Positions 9,549-18,892 of a stretch of DNA of 64,000 bases are shown here, piece after piece. This DNA comes from JACKAQ01 sp965227145. Lineage in GTDB: Bacteria > Calditrichota > Calditrichia > RBG-13-44-9 > J075. Position 1 is the first letter of the stretch. Each line of letters opens with the position of its first letter. The notes beneath the pieces were generated by a model, which worked only from the letters and a program-made list of their open reading frames with translations, had not been told where the DNA came from and made no database searches. The position numbers were made by a program, and so were the translations under genes. The stretch is taken from NCBI GenBank assembly GCA_965227145.1, contig OZ245730.1, positions 4,650,001 to 4,714,000 of the forward strand. The letters run 5' to 3'.

Positions 9549-10091
9549 TCAAAAATTATTACGCAGGTGTTGAATGCGTTCGGCCGGCAACTTGCCCCGA
9601 ACCACTTGCGTTACTGTGGTCATTTCCTTTTTGTGCCGTCCGCGCATGGATGCGCACAGTTGCGTCGCTTCGATGGTGACCATCACACCTTCCGGCGCCA
9701 GCGCGTCCACAATTGCGTCGGCAATTTGCGCGCCCAATCGCTCCTGAATTTGCATTCGCCGCGAAAACGCGTCCACAATTTTCGCCATGCTGGAAAAGCC
9801 GGCCATCCGGTTGTTTTGCGGCACATATAAAATGTGCACCTTGCCAAAAAACGGTAAAAAATGATGCTCACACATGGAATAGAATGCGATGTCTTTGATC
9901 AGCACCACGTTGTTTCCGGCGTCCTCCGGAAATCCGGCAGATAATTTGCCAGTTTCGGCGTAGCCGCCAAAAATTTCTTCGCACATTTCCGCAACGCGAT
10001 CCGGCGTTTTTTGCAGTCCTTCGCGCGCCGGATTTTCGCCGATACCTTCCAGAATCAGCCGTACGCCTTCCATGATTTTTGCTTTATCCAT
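9549..10091 (-). CDS. folE: GTP cyclohydrolase I
   Basis: 180 residues, close to the usual ~190. Zinc and active-site motifs are intact: SMCEHHFLPFFGKVHILYVP in the middle, QERLGAQIADAI, and the C-terminal LCASMRGRHKKEMTT that supplies the third zinc ligand Cys. It converts GTP to 7,8-dihydroneopterin triphosphate, the first step of folate and of queuosine precursor synthesis; queD lies about 48 kb away in this window. GAGG stands seven bases before the ATG at 10091. It is the first gene of the folE-TPR-folP-cdaA set. Its TGA lies 18 bases before the preferred ATG of the TPR gene (the alternative TTG would overlap it). Confidence 0.95.
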   Translation of the reverse strand: MDKAKIMEGVRLILEGIGENPAREGLQKTPDRVAEMCEEIFGGYAETGKLSAGFPEDAGNNVVLIKDIAFYSMCEHHFLPFFGKVHILYVPQNNRMAGFSSMAKIVDAFSRRMQIQERLGAQIADAIVDALAPEGVMVTIEATQLCASMRGRHKKEMTTVTQVVRGKLPAERIQHLRNNF

Positions 10092-10395
10092 GAGGTGCCT
10101 CTACTATTACAAAATAATGCTGTTAAACATTTTAACTTGTGATATTTGGAATATTATCCATTTTTTTCAGTGTTCACCCGGAACGGATTGATTTCACATT
10201 TTTTGCAGGTTTTTATTCTATACAATAATATATATGCGCAAGCGATGCAAAAGCACCAGTTGCAAACCATCTGCGGTTGGGAAATACAATCAAATATTGC
10301 CAGATCAAAAAAATACCGGATAAAGCAAGTATATCCGGTATTTATATATTCGAATTTTTATCCGTTTCCAATAGATTTTCTAATGGATACATGTG
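10092..10395. other. Intergenic stretch between ftsH and folE
   Basis: 304 bases, AT-rich, bounded by the ftsH stop and the folE start, both minus strand. It contains the ftsH terminator (10307-10343) and presumably the folE promoter in the remaining ~200 bases. No conserved hexamers, riboswitch-like structure or small coding frame with a ribosome binding site was found. Confidence 0.5.
10307..10343 (-). terminator. Rho-independent terminator downstream of ftsH
   Basis: A 12-bp perfect inverted repeat (AAATACCGGATA and its complement, arms 10311-10322 and 10332-10343) has a 9-base loop. On the minus strand it is followed by an unbroken run of seven T. It lies 53 bases past the ftsH stop and closes the tilS-hpt-ftsH operon. 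Confidence 0.8.
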
Positions 10396-12492
10396 TTATG
10401 CATTTTCGTCGGATTCTTGCTCCGGTGGTTTTTTACTGTCCGGTTTCGGCTGCGATTTCTTCTCTTCTTTTGCTTCTTTGGATTCTTTTGCTTCTTTGGC
10501 TGCCGTTGAACCGTTTTTCTGGGTTTTCAGCTGTGCGTAATGGCGTCCGAGCGCTTTATCGGGCAACGGCTTGTCTTCCATTACCAACTGAATTTCGCCG
10601 GCATCCAGAATTTCACGTTCCAGCAATGCTTCGCTGAGTTTGTGGAGCGTATCCATATTAGCACTGAGCAATTTGTGGGTGCGCTCTTCCGCTTCCCGGA
10701 CAATGCGCCGGATTTCCGTATCAATTTCCTGAGCTGTTTTTTCGCTGTAATCGCGATGGGTGGCAATTTCCCGGCCGAGGAAAATTTCCTCGTCTTTTTT
10801 GCCGAATGCCAACGGCCCCAGTTTTTCGCTCATGCCCCATTCCGTAACCATTTTGCGGGCAATTTCTGTTGCGCGTTCGATGTCGTTTCCGGCTCCGGTG
10901 GTAAAATGGTTGAAAATCAGTTTTTCGGCAACGCGGCCGCCGAGCAGGGTGCACAACCGGGTTTCCAGATAATCTTTGGAATAAGTATGATTTTCATCAA
11001 TCGGCAGAAAATGCGTCACACCAAGCGCCCGCCCACGCGGAATAATGGTCACTTTGTGCACCGGATCTGCGCCCGGAATTAATCGCGCAACCAGTGCGTG
11101 TCCGGCTTCGTGATATGCCGTGGTGCGTTTTTCTTCATCATTAATGAGCATGCTTTTGCGTTCGATGCCCATCATAATTTTATCTTTTGCCATTTCAAAA
11201 TCTTCCATCGTCACGCGATTGCGATCGAGACGGGCGGCAAAAAGTGCTGCTTCGTTAACGAGGTTGGCCAAATCTGCGCCGGCCAAACCGGGCGTGCCTT
11301 TGGCAATCACTTCCATATCCACATCTGCGGACAGCGGGATTTTTTTGGTGTGCACCTTCAAAATGCCTTCGCGACCGCGAACATCCGGGCGATCCACAAC
11401 GATCTGGCGATCGAAACGACCGGGACGCAGCAGTGCGGTATCCAGCACATCCGGACGGTTGGTTGCAGCGATGATAATCACGCCTTCGGTTGTATCGAAA
11501 CCATCCATTTCAACCAATAGTGCGTTGAGGGTTTGTTCGCGCTCATCGTGACCGCCACCCAAACCTGCGCCGCGCTGACGACCAACAGCATCCATTTCAT
11601 CGATAAAAATAATGCACGGCGCACTTTTGCGACCCTGTTCGAACAAATCTCGTACGCGGCTGGCGCCGACACCCACAAACATTTCCACAAAATCCGCCCC
11701 GCTCATCGAGAAAAACGGCACGCCGGCTTCACCGGCAACAGCTCTGGCCAGCAACGTTTTGCCGGTTCCTGGAGGTCCCAACAGCAATGCGCCTTTGGGA
11801 ATTTTTCCGCCCAATTTGCTGAATTTGGAGGGATTTTTGAGAAATTCAATGATTTCCTTGAGTTCTTCTTTTGCTTCCTGACAACCGGCAACATCGTCAA
11901 ATGTAACCCGGGTTTCGTTTTCCATCAGCATGCGTGCCTTGCTTTTCCCGAAAGAGAAAATATTTTTGCCGGCACCGCCACCCTGCATTCTGCGGAACAG
12001 AAAAATCCAGAAACCCAGCAACAACACCCACGGTAAAAAATTGCCGAGAACATCCAGCCATTCGGTTGAAAGCTGCATAAATTTTACGTCGATGCCTCTA
12101 TCCTGCCAGGCCTGAACCATTTCTTTGTCCATGTATGGCAAAGTGGTTTTGAACTGGTCATACGACCGGACTTTGCCGTTGGGCAACCGTTCTTCTTCGG
12201 GTTCATCCAAATAACCTACGAAATCATACGCGCCTTCTTTCACCACAACTTCCGCTTTTTTGATGCGGTTTTGCTCGAGGAATTGCAGGTATTCTGAGTA
12301 ATCGATTTCCACCGGGTTTTTGCCGCTATTCTGAAAAATCATGGCAAACAACAGGATTCCGGAAAACAGGATTACCCAAAACAACACTGAACGAGATCCG
12401 CGTTTCCACTGGAAATCGTCACGATTGTTTTGCCCCTGCGGCGGCCGTTTACCCCGGTTTCGATCATTTGGGTTATCTTTAAACATGTTCAT
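10396..12492 (-). CDS. ftsH: ATP-dependent zinc metalloprotease FtsH
   Basis: 698 residues. Two membrane helices (36-54 and about 150-167) flank a periplasmic domain. The AAA+ domain has Walker A GPPGTGKT at 239-246, Walker B IIFIDE at 294-299 and the second region of homology with the arginine finger around 344-362. The M41 peptidase has HEAGH at 461-465. It unfolds and degrades membrane and short-lived cytoplasmic proteins as a hexamer. The final ~40 residues are a Lys/Glu/Ala-rich low-complexity tail (KEAKESKEAKEEKK), which is unusual and may be a species-specific extension. A second ATG two codons in is possible. It is third in the tilS-hpt-ftsH order, a very widely conserved linkage, and ends in a strong terminator. 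Confidence 0.97.
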   Translation of the reverse strand: MNMFKDNPNDRNRGKRPPQGQNNRDDFQWKRGSRSVLFWVILFSGILLFAMIFQNSGKNPVEIDYSEYLQFLEQNRIKKAEVVVKEGAYDFVGYLDEPEEERLPNGKVRSYDQFKTTLPYMDKEMVQAWQDRGIDVKFMQLSTEWLDVLGNFLPWVLLLGFWIFLFRRMQGGGAGKNIFSFGKSKARMLMENETRVTFDDVAGCQEAKEELKEIIEFLKNPSKFSKLGGKIPKGALLLGPPGTGKTLLARAVAGEAGVPFFSMSGADFVEMFVGVGASRVRDLFEQGRKSAPCIIFIDEMDAVGRQRGAGLGGGHDEREQTLNALLVEMDGFDTTEGVIIIAATNRPDVLDTALLRPGRFDRQIVVDRPDVRGREGILKVHTKKIPLSADVDMEVIAKGTPGLAGADLANLVNEAALFAARLDRNRVTMEDFEMAKDKIMMGIERKSMLINDEEKRTTAYHEAGHALVARLIPGADPVHKVTIIPRGRALGVTHFLPIDENHTYSKDYLETRLCTLLGGRVAEKLIFNHFTTGAGNDIERATEIARKMVTEWGMSEKLGPLAFGKKDEEIFLGREIATHRDYSEKTAQEIDTEIRRIVREAEERTHKLLSANMDTLHKLSEALLEREILDAGEIQLVMEDKPLPDKALGRHYAQLKTQKNGSTAAKEAKESKEAKEEKKSQPKPDSKKPPEQESDENA

Positions 12493-12584
12493 AAATTATT
12501 TCCACCGATTCTTTTTGGTCAGCTTCAATTGCCGCTTGCAACAGAAATTCTGCAACGGCTGTGCTCATTTTCAGCCTAGTTTAT

Positions 12585-13133
12585 CTATTCAACTAACTGG
12601 TAAATTGCGTTTACGTTCCGCTTAACTTGCTTATAATCCAATCCGTAGCCGATAACAAACCGGTTATCGATTTCAAATCCAACATAATCAATGGTTAAAT
12701 CAACTTTGAACGCTTCTTTTTTGGTCAACAAAGAAACCACTTTCAGCGATGCCGGTTTCATATTTTTGATGCGGCGTTTCAGATATTGCACCGAAAGCCC
12801 GGAATCGACGATATCTTCCACAATAATAATGTCCCGGCCGTGCAGATCCGCGCTGAAATCCTTGATCATCGTTATTTCGCCGGAGGATACCCGCTGGTTG
12901 CCATAACTGGATATTTTGATAAAATCGATCTCGCAATCGATATCCAGATACCGAATCAGATCCGATAGTAACAGCGCTGCACCGTTCAGTACACCGACCA
13001 TAATTGGCACTTTTCCCGCATAATCGCGCGAGATAGCCGCGGCAATGGCTTTTATCCGGTTTTGCAATTCTTCCGTGGAAATTAAAACTTCGAAAACCAG
13101 GTCATCGACCTGTATTTGTTGCGGTGCATTCAT
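12585..13133 (-). CDS. hpt: Hypoxanthine phosphoribosyltransferase
   Basis: 182 residues, the normal size. The PRPP-binding motif VEDIVDSGLS is at 105-114. The flexible-loop region (KISSYGNQRVSSGE) and the C-terminal DYVGFEIDNRFVIGYGLDY segment are typical of bacterial HPRT. It salvages hypoxanthine (and probably guanine) to the nucleotide. The ATG overlaps the tilS TGA by four bases (ATGA), so the two are translationally coupled, and ftsH follows 92 bases later. Confidence 0.95.
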   Translation of the reverse strand: MNAPQQIQVDDLVFEVLISTEELQNRIKAIAAAISRDYAGKVPIMVGVLNGAALLLSDLIRYLDIDCEIDFIKISSYGNQRVSSGEITMIKDFSADLHGRDIIIVEDIVDSGLSVQYLKRRIKNMKPASLKVVSLLTKKEAFKVDLTIDYVGFEIDNRFVIGYGLDYKQVKRNVNAIYQLVE

Positions 13134-14518
13134 ATTTTCCGAATCTCGATTTTTAAAAAAGTGTGAGAAGCATCTGTTATTTTATATAATTCGCTGATAC
13201 GGACACCCAAAACGACTGCGATTTCCCCCTGATTATCCATTACCAGCGTTCTTTTTTTTTGAGCCGAACGAATGTTACAATCCGTCAGAAAATCCTTTAT
13301 TTTTTTGCTGCCTGCCAATCCCAACGGCTGAAAACGATCGCCGGGTTGCCAATTGCGGATGATCACCGGAAAAGAAAACCGGGACGCATCCAGAAATTCA
13401 ATATGCGGATCGGGATTTTTGGTAATATCATTTTTGTCAACCCAATCCATTCCTATCGTAAAATCGTGTTCCGGCAGCGTTAACAATTCTCCGGGAACGA
13501 GCGCAGCAAAAACCGGCGAGGCGAATGCTGATTTTTCGAAATATATTTTTTTTTCGTCCCGAAACGCCGCAATTTGGGAAGTTAGCGCAAAAGAACTTCC
13601 GTTTGACGGACTTTCCAACCAGCGATTCAGCCCCAGAAATTGGTTATATGAAATTTCAGATTTCCCTTTATTTAACCATTCAATGATCATTTCAATGAGA
13701 TTAATCTGAATTCCAGAAAAATACCCTTTGTACGTTGTCAATTCAAGCGCAATTTTATTTTCGGAAAATTTAATCAGATGGTTTTTGGCGGCATTTTCCA
13801 CCTGTCGATCGATTTCCGCGAGCCAATCCTGCAAAATTAACGATTGGCGCAAAAACGGTGTCAACTCACGGAGCTGAAATTGATCCTGAATAACGGGCAG
13901 CAATTGGTGGCGAATCCGGTTGCGCAAAAAGCGTTCATCATCATTTGTAGCATCTTCCCGGAACATCAGTTGATGTTCGGTTGCATACGTTTCGATCTCT
14001 CGGCGATGGGCAAATAACAGCGGCCGGATGATATTTTTTCGCCGAAGGCGAATGCCCGCCAATCCCGAAACGCCGCTGCCCTGAATCATTCGCATGAGCA
14101 TTGTTTCCGCCTGATCGTTCAGATGATGCGCCGTTACAATGGCGTCGTAACGTTCTGTTTTTACACAATTTTGGAGAAATGTTTCGCGGAGATGCCTGGC
14201 TGCTGCTTCCAGCGAAAGCCGGTTGTTTGTTGCAAAATTTTGGACATCGCCGCAATCGCAAAAAAACGGGAGATTGTTTTTTTCTGCCAAATCCCGGACA
14301 AATGTCTCATCGTCATCCGCGGCTGCGCCACGCAACTGGTGGTTGAAATGAGCAACCCCGATTTCGATGCCAAAATATTGCTGCCACTCCTGCAGCAAAT
14401 GCAGCAAAACCACCGAATCCATCCCGCCGCTGACCGCAACGAGCAGCCGCTCACCGGACGAAATCAACCGGTGCTCCTGCACAAAATTCAAAAACGCATA
14501 TTTCAGGGATTTATTCAT
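13130..14518 (-). CDS. tilS: tRNA(Ile)-lysidine synthase
   Basis: 462 residues. The PP-loop ATP motif SGGMDS is at 30-35, followed by HFNHQLRG and the VTAHHLNDQAETMLMR motif of the TilS N-terminal domain. The C-terminal domain has the typical WQPGDRFQPLGL...KKIKDFL block. It converts C34 of tRNA-Ile(CAU) to lysidine so that it reads AUA. No clear Shine-Dalgarno precedes the ATG at 14518. It heads the tilS-hpt-ftsH operon. Two CAU tRNAs lie 8 kb away, one of which could in principle be its substrate. Confidence 0.95.
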   Translation of the reverse strand: MNKSLKYAFLNFVQEHRLISSGERLLVAVSGGMDSVVLLHLLQEWQQYFGIEIGVAHFNHQLRGAAADDDETFVRDLAEKNNLPFFCDCGDVQNFATNNRLSLEAAARHLRETFLQNCVKTERYDAIVTAHHLNDQAETMLMRMIQGSGVSGLAGIRLRRKNIIRPLLFAHRREIETYATEHQLMFREDATNDDERFLRNRIRHQLLPVIQDQFQLRELTPFLRQSLILQDWLAEIDRQVENAAKNHLIKFSENKIALELTTYKGYFSGIQINLIEMIIEWLNKGKSEISYNQFLGLNRWLESPSNGSSFALTSQIAAFRDEKKIYFEKSAFASPVFAALVPGELLTLPEHDFTIGMDWVDKNDITKNPDPHIEFLDASRFSFPVIIRNWQPGDRFQPLGLAGSKKIKDFLTDCNIRSAQKKRTLVMDNQGEIAVVLGVRISELYKITDASHTFLKIEIRKI

Positions 14519-14831
14519 TGGACAAGGTGGGGTAAAAGTCGGACAGCAAAAAGCTGCAAATTAAATATTATCAAACACTTACTTTTTCAATTGAGCATTG
14601 AATCTGGAAATTTTTGAACTCCGAAACATCGAAAACGACAGTGTTTTATTTGTACTTGTGTAATTCACAGAATGTCATTGCTGAAAGCTTGGAGATTCCT
14701 GCATTCGCAGAAATGACAGCATATGAGCACAAAAGTGATCAATCGCTCCGTTATTTTGTCAACGCAACAGACAATTTAAGCCTTATTTCTGCCGGACAAA
14801 AGCAGAATTGCGATCCGCAACGATTGACTCA
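14519..14831. other. Intergenic stretch between GHMP kinase and tilS
   Basis: 313 bases with no supportable gene. It carries one copy of the dispersed palindromic repeat (14691-14717). The remainder is AT-rich, and one end must contain the tilS promoter. An 87-codon frame across it is an artefact, since it reads through the repeat as EIPAFAEMT, the peptide such repeats commonly produce. Confidence 0.5.
14691..14717. repeat. Dispersed palindromic repeat, copy 1
   Basis: GGAGATTCCTGCATTCGCAG followed by AAATGAC. The core CCTGC-ATTC-GCAG is self-complementary apart from one changed base relative to the other copies (AAATGAC instead of GAATGAC). The same unit appears at 19643, 36121, 36267, 55651 and inverted at 55690. 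Confidence 0.7.
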
Positions 14832-15956
14832 TCAGATTTGCTCAACCGTCAATCCGCTGGAAACGCGCGGCCGGTAAATGGTTGCATTCGTCAAATCGTG
14901 AATGTTTGCGATTTTTTGCCAGGCGTCCATGACGCGTTCCTCTTCGCCGGGATGGGTGAGCGCAAACACCGAACCGCCGCCGCCCGCACCGGTCAATTTG
15001 GCGCCGAGCGCACCGTTTTGCATCGCTGTGTCGATCAGCAAATTATTGGCCCAACCGGCGCCGTCGGAAAATCCGCAGTAGGTCATCATTTCATCCACAA
15101 TTTGGTGATTGAGAACCATTTGCTGACCAACGGTTGGCAAATCGTCCATCAATAATGCATATTTGCCTTTCCACGCTGTTTCCCACGCCGCGCTCATAAA
15201 GCGAACCATCGGCGGCATTTCGCCGCCGGATTGCATCCATTGATTGTATTCCTGCAAATATTTCGGGCGCATAACGCCGTGAACAGAGCCGGAATTGTGC
15301 AAAATTCCGCTGGAAACGGCCGCTAACGGAATGGATTCCACAAACGGTGTGAGGCTTTCGATGGTTGCCAGCGGCTCGTTGTTTAATCCGTGATGGAATG
15401 CTTTTCCACGAAAATCCATATACGCTATGCCACCAAATATTGGAAGATAGCGATCCGCGAATCCGCATGCAATCCCCAATTCCAGCGATTCTACCTGCTG
15501 CGTGAGTTCCGCCAAAATGTAATCATTGTGCTTTAATGGATTCAATTGGTAGAATGCCCGCAGCCCGGCTAACGTCAATTGGATAAACAGCGACGATCCG
15601 CCCAATCCGCTTTGCCGGGGCACATCCGAACGGATGGCGATGTTGAATCCGCCCTGCCGGATTTTCTCGCGGAATTCGGCGCTGTAGCCGTGCAACCGAT
15701 TGATTGCACCGGCGATCAAATCCAATTCTCCGCCGTACGGCAGCGGGATTTCCGAAACCGGATATCGATATGTTGCAAATGGCGTTTTTGCGGTTCCCGA
15801 TTCATATCCTTCAAAGCAGATGCTGTCTGCCGCTTCTATTGTGGTGCCGGCGTAAATATCAACCGCCATTCCCAATACGGCAAAATCGCCTTCGTTGGCA
15901 TCACCGGGATTTCCGAGCAGGTTAATTCTGGCAGGTATTTTGAGTTGATAACGCAT
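14832..15956 (-). CDS. GHMP-family sugar kinase
   Basis: 374 residues. The N-terminal PARINLLGNPGDANEGDFAV segment, the ATP-binding PRQSGLGGSSL motif (113-123) and the C-terminal LTGAGGGGSVFAL motif (about 342-354) define the GHMP superfamily. The overall pattern (PGDANEGDF, the Gly/Ser loop, and AFADRYL-like FGGIAYMDF) is closest to glucuronokinase-like or heptose/arabinokinase-like members that phosphorylate the anomeric position of a sugar. The substrate cannot be fixed by reading. It is divergent from the MtaA-like gene across 161 bases and has no same-strand partner that would reveal a pathway. No clear ribosome binding site precedes the ATG. Confidence 0.8.
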   Translation of the reverse strand: MRYQLKIPARINLLGNPGDANEGDFAVLGMAVDIYAGTTIEAADSICFEGYESGTAKTPFATYRYPVSEIPLPYGGELDLIAGAINRLHGYSAEFREKIRQGGFNIAIRSDVPRQSGLGGSSLFIQLTLAGLRAFYQLNPLKHNDYILAELTQQVESLELGIACGFADRYLPIFGGIAYMDFRGKAFHHGLNNEPLATIESLTPFVESIPLAAVSSGILHNSGSVHGVMRPKYLQEYNQWMQSGGEMPPMVRFMSAAWETAWKGKYALLMDDLPTVGQQMVLNHQIVDEMMTYCGFSDGAGWANNLLIDTAMQNGALGAKLTGAGGGGSVFALTHPGEEERVMDAWQKIANIHDLTNATIYRPRVSSGLTVEQI

Positions 15957-16117
15957 TGTTCACACTGTATTTATCGCACTAAAAAAATTATTCGGAAACA
16001 AAAGAATACCGTCGCCAAAAGTAAGGGAAAAACAGGAAATATCAAATATTTTTTAGTAACTTGGTGGCAGAGTATTGGTACGATGTTTTTTAAATTTTAT
16101 TCGCGAATGAGGAAAAA

Positions 16118-17293
16118 ATGACATCCAAAGAACGCATGCGCCTTGCCATGAATTTGCAACAACCGGATCGCGTGCCGGTGATGTGCCAGCTATCGCTCGG
16201 ACATTATTTTTTGCATTCGGGCGTCGATCCGATGGCGATTTGGTACACATCCGAAGGTTTTGCCGAAGCGCTCATCCGGCTCTGCAACCGCTATCGATTT
16301 GACGGAATTTTGGTAAATCTGCCCGGACGGGAGCCGGATTTTGCCAAACACATCCAATCGATCGGCGAAATGCACGGTGAGAAAAAAATCAATTGGAAAA
16401 ATGGTAATTACACCATTTTCCCGAACGACGATAACCCACATTATTATCAACAAGATGGCTCACGTTTTTTCCCGGAATTTGACGCGGTTGATCCGGATGA
16501 ATTATTTTACATCGATCCGTGGGACATCACCGATATCACCTATCCGTTCACTTGGGGATTCGACGAAAAACCGCGTCCGTTCGACGATTTTTTCCCCGAA
16601 TATCATTTGGACACGATCAAACAGGTTACCAAACGGGTTGGCGATTTGCTGTCGGTGCACTCGGAAATTTTTTCGCCGTGGTCGCAATTTCTCGAATTAT
16701 TGAATTATGAAAATGCGCTGATGGCGATCATCATGGCGCCCGAAAAAGCCAAAGCTTGTCTGGAACGGTTAACGACGGGTGCGATTGATTTGGCGCGACG
16801 GCAGGCGAAATGCGGTGTCGATGCCATTTTGCTGTCATCCGCGTTTGCCGGTGCGGGGCTGATTTCCCGCGATCACTACCGCGAATTTGTTTTTCCGTAT
16901 GAAAAACGGATTGCGGAAACCATCAAAGCTGAGCTGAAAATTCCGGTTTATACGCACACTTGCGGCAGCATCGGCGACCGGCTGGATCTGATGCTCGCCA
17001 CCGAAACCTGCGGCGTTGATACGCTCGATCCGCCGCCACTCGGAACCGTTGAACTGGCGGATGCGAAACAAATGCTGTCGGGAAAAGCGTTTATCAAAGG
17101 AAACTTAGATCCTGTAAATACAATGCTTTACGGAAATTTGGAAACCGTTCGGGAGGCAGTGGCGGAGCGCATCCGCATCGGGAAAACCGGCGGCGGTTAC
17201 ATTTTGAGCACCGCATGTTCTGTCGCGCCAAACACACCGCCGGAGAATATCGAACTGCTGACACCGCTCGCCGAGGAACTGGGGAAATACTGA
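16118..17293 (+). CDS. Uroporphyrinogen decarboxylase-fold (MtaA-like) methyltransferase
   Basis: 391 residues. The UroD-fold barrel has the zinc-thiol site of MtaA/MtbA/CmuA methyltransferases rather than a true HemE active site: HTCGS with H280 and C282, and a third ligand C367 in ILSTACSVAPNTPPEN. Family members move methyl groups between a corrinoid protein and a thiol or methyl donor. GAGGA four bases before the ATG gives a good start. A corrinoid protein, a MetH-type activation protein and a homocysteine methyltransferase lie 1.6-4.6 kb downstream on the same strand, so it may work with them. It is not in the same transcript, because an opposing M28 gene intervenes. The methyl donor or acceptor is unknown. 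Confidence 0.85.
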   Translation: MTSKERMRLAMNLQQPDRVPVMCQLSLGHYFLHSGVDPMAIWYTSEGFAEALIRLCNRYRFDGILVNLPGREPDFAKHIQSIGEMHGEKKINWKNGNYTIFPNDDNPHYYQQDGSRFFPEFDAVDPDELFYIDPWDITDITYPFTWGFDEKPRPFDDFFPEYHLDTIKQVTKRVGDLLSVHSEIFSPWSQFLELLNYENALMAIIMAPEKAKACLERLTTGAIDLARRQAKCGVDAILLSSAFAGAGLISRDHYREFVFPYEKRIAETIKAELKIPVYTHTCGSIGDRLDLMLATETCGVDTLDPPPLGTVELADAKQMLSGKAFIKGNLDPVNTMLYGNLETVREAVAERIRIGKTGGGYILSTACSVAPNTPPENIELLTPLAEELGKY

Positions 17294-17324
17294 ATTTGAT
17301 GTTTTCAATTAAAAAATGTCATTA

Positions 17325-18680
17325 CTATTTCAACAGCGTCAATTTCCGCACGCTGAGCTGCCCGTTCATCGTTAGTGCCAAAAAATAGAGTCCGCTCGGC
17401 AGTTGCTCACCGCGATCGCTGAGACCATCCCAGTTTAGCCGATAGTCGCCGGGAGCCAGATTTCGATCCACCAGCGTGGCAACGATTTGCCCGGCTGTAT
17501 CAAAAATCCGCAATTTTACCGTACCGCCGGAGAATATCTGATAGCGAATTTCCGTGCCGCCGTTAAACGGATTGGGATAATTTTGCGCCAACCGAAAAAC
17601 CTCAGCCAACCCCGCCGATGGCGCTTCGGCAATGCCGACAATCCCGCCGGACATGCAGGTAATTGTTCCCAAAGTCAGTTTGGCGATTTTCTCAACCTGA
17701 GGAATATTCACCGTGCCGGATAAGTCGCTTTCGCGATGATAAAACGGATTTGCTGTGTACCACGGCGGAAAATTTTCCCACGGCGGCGCATGTTCGATCA
17801 GCAAAATGGATTTGTAATCATACGCCCAAAATCGCTCGTGATCGGAATATGTGGCGTAAACAAACGGCGCGCTGTTGCTGTGCAAACCGATCTGATATGC
17901 ATCATTTACCGAAAGCATCCGTTCGCCCAACACCTGCGAAACATCGTTGGAAACGATGTTAAAATGCTGATGCCCCGTTGCGTTAAACCCAATCATATCA
18001 ACAATATATGCGCCCAAAATCTGATCGCCATTTTGTGATGCGCTGCTCGCAAAATGATCGCTGCCGAGGTGATTGTCATTGTTATAAATCGGGTGGCGTT
18101 CCTCTGCGCCAAACGCTACAAATTTGATGTTGTAGAGAAACGCAAACCTGTTGTCCGGATCGCTGAGCACCCGCGCAATCTCCAGAATTGCGGCAACGCC
18201 GCTGGCGTTATCGTCTGCACCGGCAGCGTGGGCAGTCGCCCAATCGGTCGGCCACGACAGGTTCGGATCGAGATTTGCCGTTGCATCAAAATGCCCGCCA
18301 ACGAGGTAGTAACGGTTCGGCAGGCTGTTCCCGCGCAGCGTCGCAACCACGTTTACCATCGGCGTTTGGTGATAGGGCGGAATCGCGTTCGGCGCATAAA
18401 ATGTATCAAAATGCACCTCGGTGAGCCCGGGATAACGATCGAAAACCTGTTTGATATACACCGCTGCCCACTCGTTTCCGGGCGTGTACGAAATACGCGA
18501 TTTGTGTCCGCCGGCGTTCGCCAGATTCTGGACGTGCATCGCGATGCTGTCCGCTGAAATCCGGCTCATCAGCTGTTCAATATTTGCATCAAAATCGCAA
18601 CCGCTGATTTGCGACCGCGCAGGACTGCCAGCCAATATCAAAAGGATAAAAATACTGCCAAAAAAGGTGAGCTTTTTCAT
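17325..18680 (-). CDS. Secreted M28 zinc aminopeptidase with C-terminal sorting domain
   Basis: 451 residues. A signal peptide (MKKLTFFGSIFILLILAGSPARS) is followed by an M28 peptidase domain with the full metal-ligand set: H130 (VGGHFDAT), D156 (GADDNASG), E193/E194 (GAEERH), D228 (VDMIG) and the distal His in LLIEHAPPW. The C-terminal ~85 residues are a sorting domain opening RLAQNYPNPFNGGTE and ending SVRKLTLLK, as in the secreted protein at 2450-5761, so the enzyme should be exported and probably surface-bound. GGAG six bases before the ATG supports the start. It is convergent with the MtaA-like gene (31-base gap). It probably trims peptides outside the cell. Confidence 0.92.
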   Translation of the reverse strand: MKKLTFFGSIFILLILAGSPARSQISGCDFDANIEQLMSRISADSIAMHVQNLANAGGHKSRISYTPGNEWAAVYIKQVFDRYPGLTEVHFDTFYAPNAIPPYHQTPMVNVVATLRGNSLPNRYYLVGGHFDATANLDPNLSWPTDWATAHAAGADDNASGVAAILEIARVLSDPDNRFAFLYNIKFVAFGAEERHPIYNNDNHLGSDHFASSASQNGDQILGAYIVDMIGFNATGHQHFNIVSNDVSQVLGERMLSVNDAYQIGLHSNSAPFVYATYSDHERFWAYDYKSILLIEHAPPWENFPPWYTANPFYHRESDLSGTVNIPQVEKIAKLTLGTITCMSGGIVGIAEAPSAGLAEVFRLAQNYPNPFNGGTEIRYQIFSGGTVKLRIFDTAGQIVATLVDRNLAPGDYRLNWDGLSDRGEQLPSGLYFLALTMNGQLSVRKLTLLK

Positions 18681-18892
18681 GACATCTCCGTTTCGCGAAG
18701 GGTAACATCCGGGCAGCTTTTTTTGCCCCCGAACTTAACGGAATATAAAAACCATTCATTTCAATCGCAAAATGCAAACCATCTTTTCAACATCTATCAT
18801 TTGCATGCAAATATTTCAAAAGCGTATATTGTGAAAAAGCGTTTCGCGAAATCGTCAATTTTGTTGAACAATTGCAACAGCCGGATCAAAAA

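Noticed and set aside
15957..16117. Cobalamin riboswitch ahead of the corrinoid genes
   Set aside because: No B12-box-like conserved sequence or suitable structure was recognised in this gap or upstream of 18893.
16118..17293. True uroporphyrinogen decarboxylase (HemE)
   Set aside because: The HxC...C zinc-thiol site and the corrinoid gene neighbours indicate an MtaA-type methyltransferase; no other heme genes are near.
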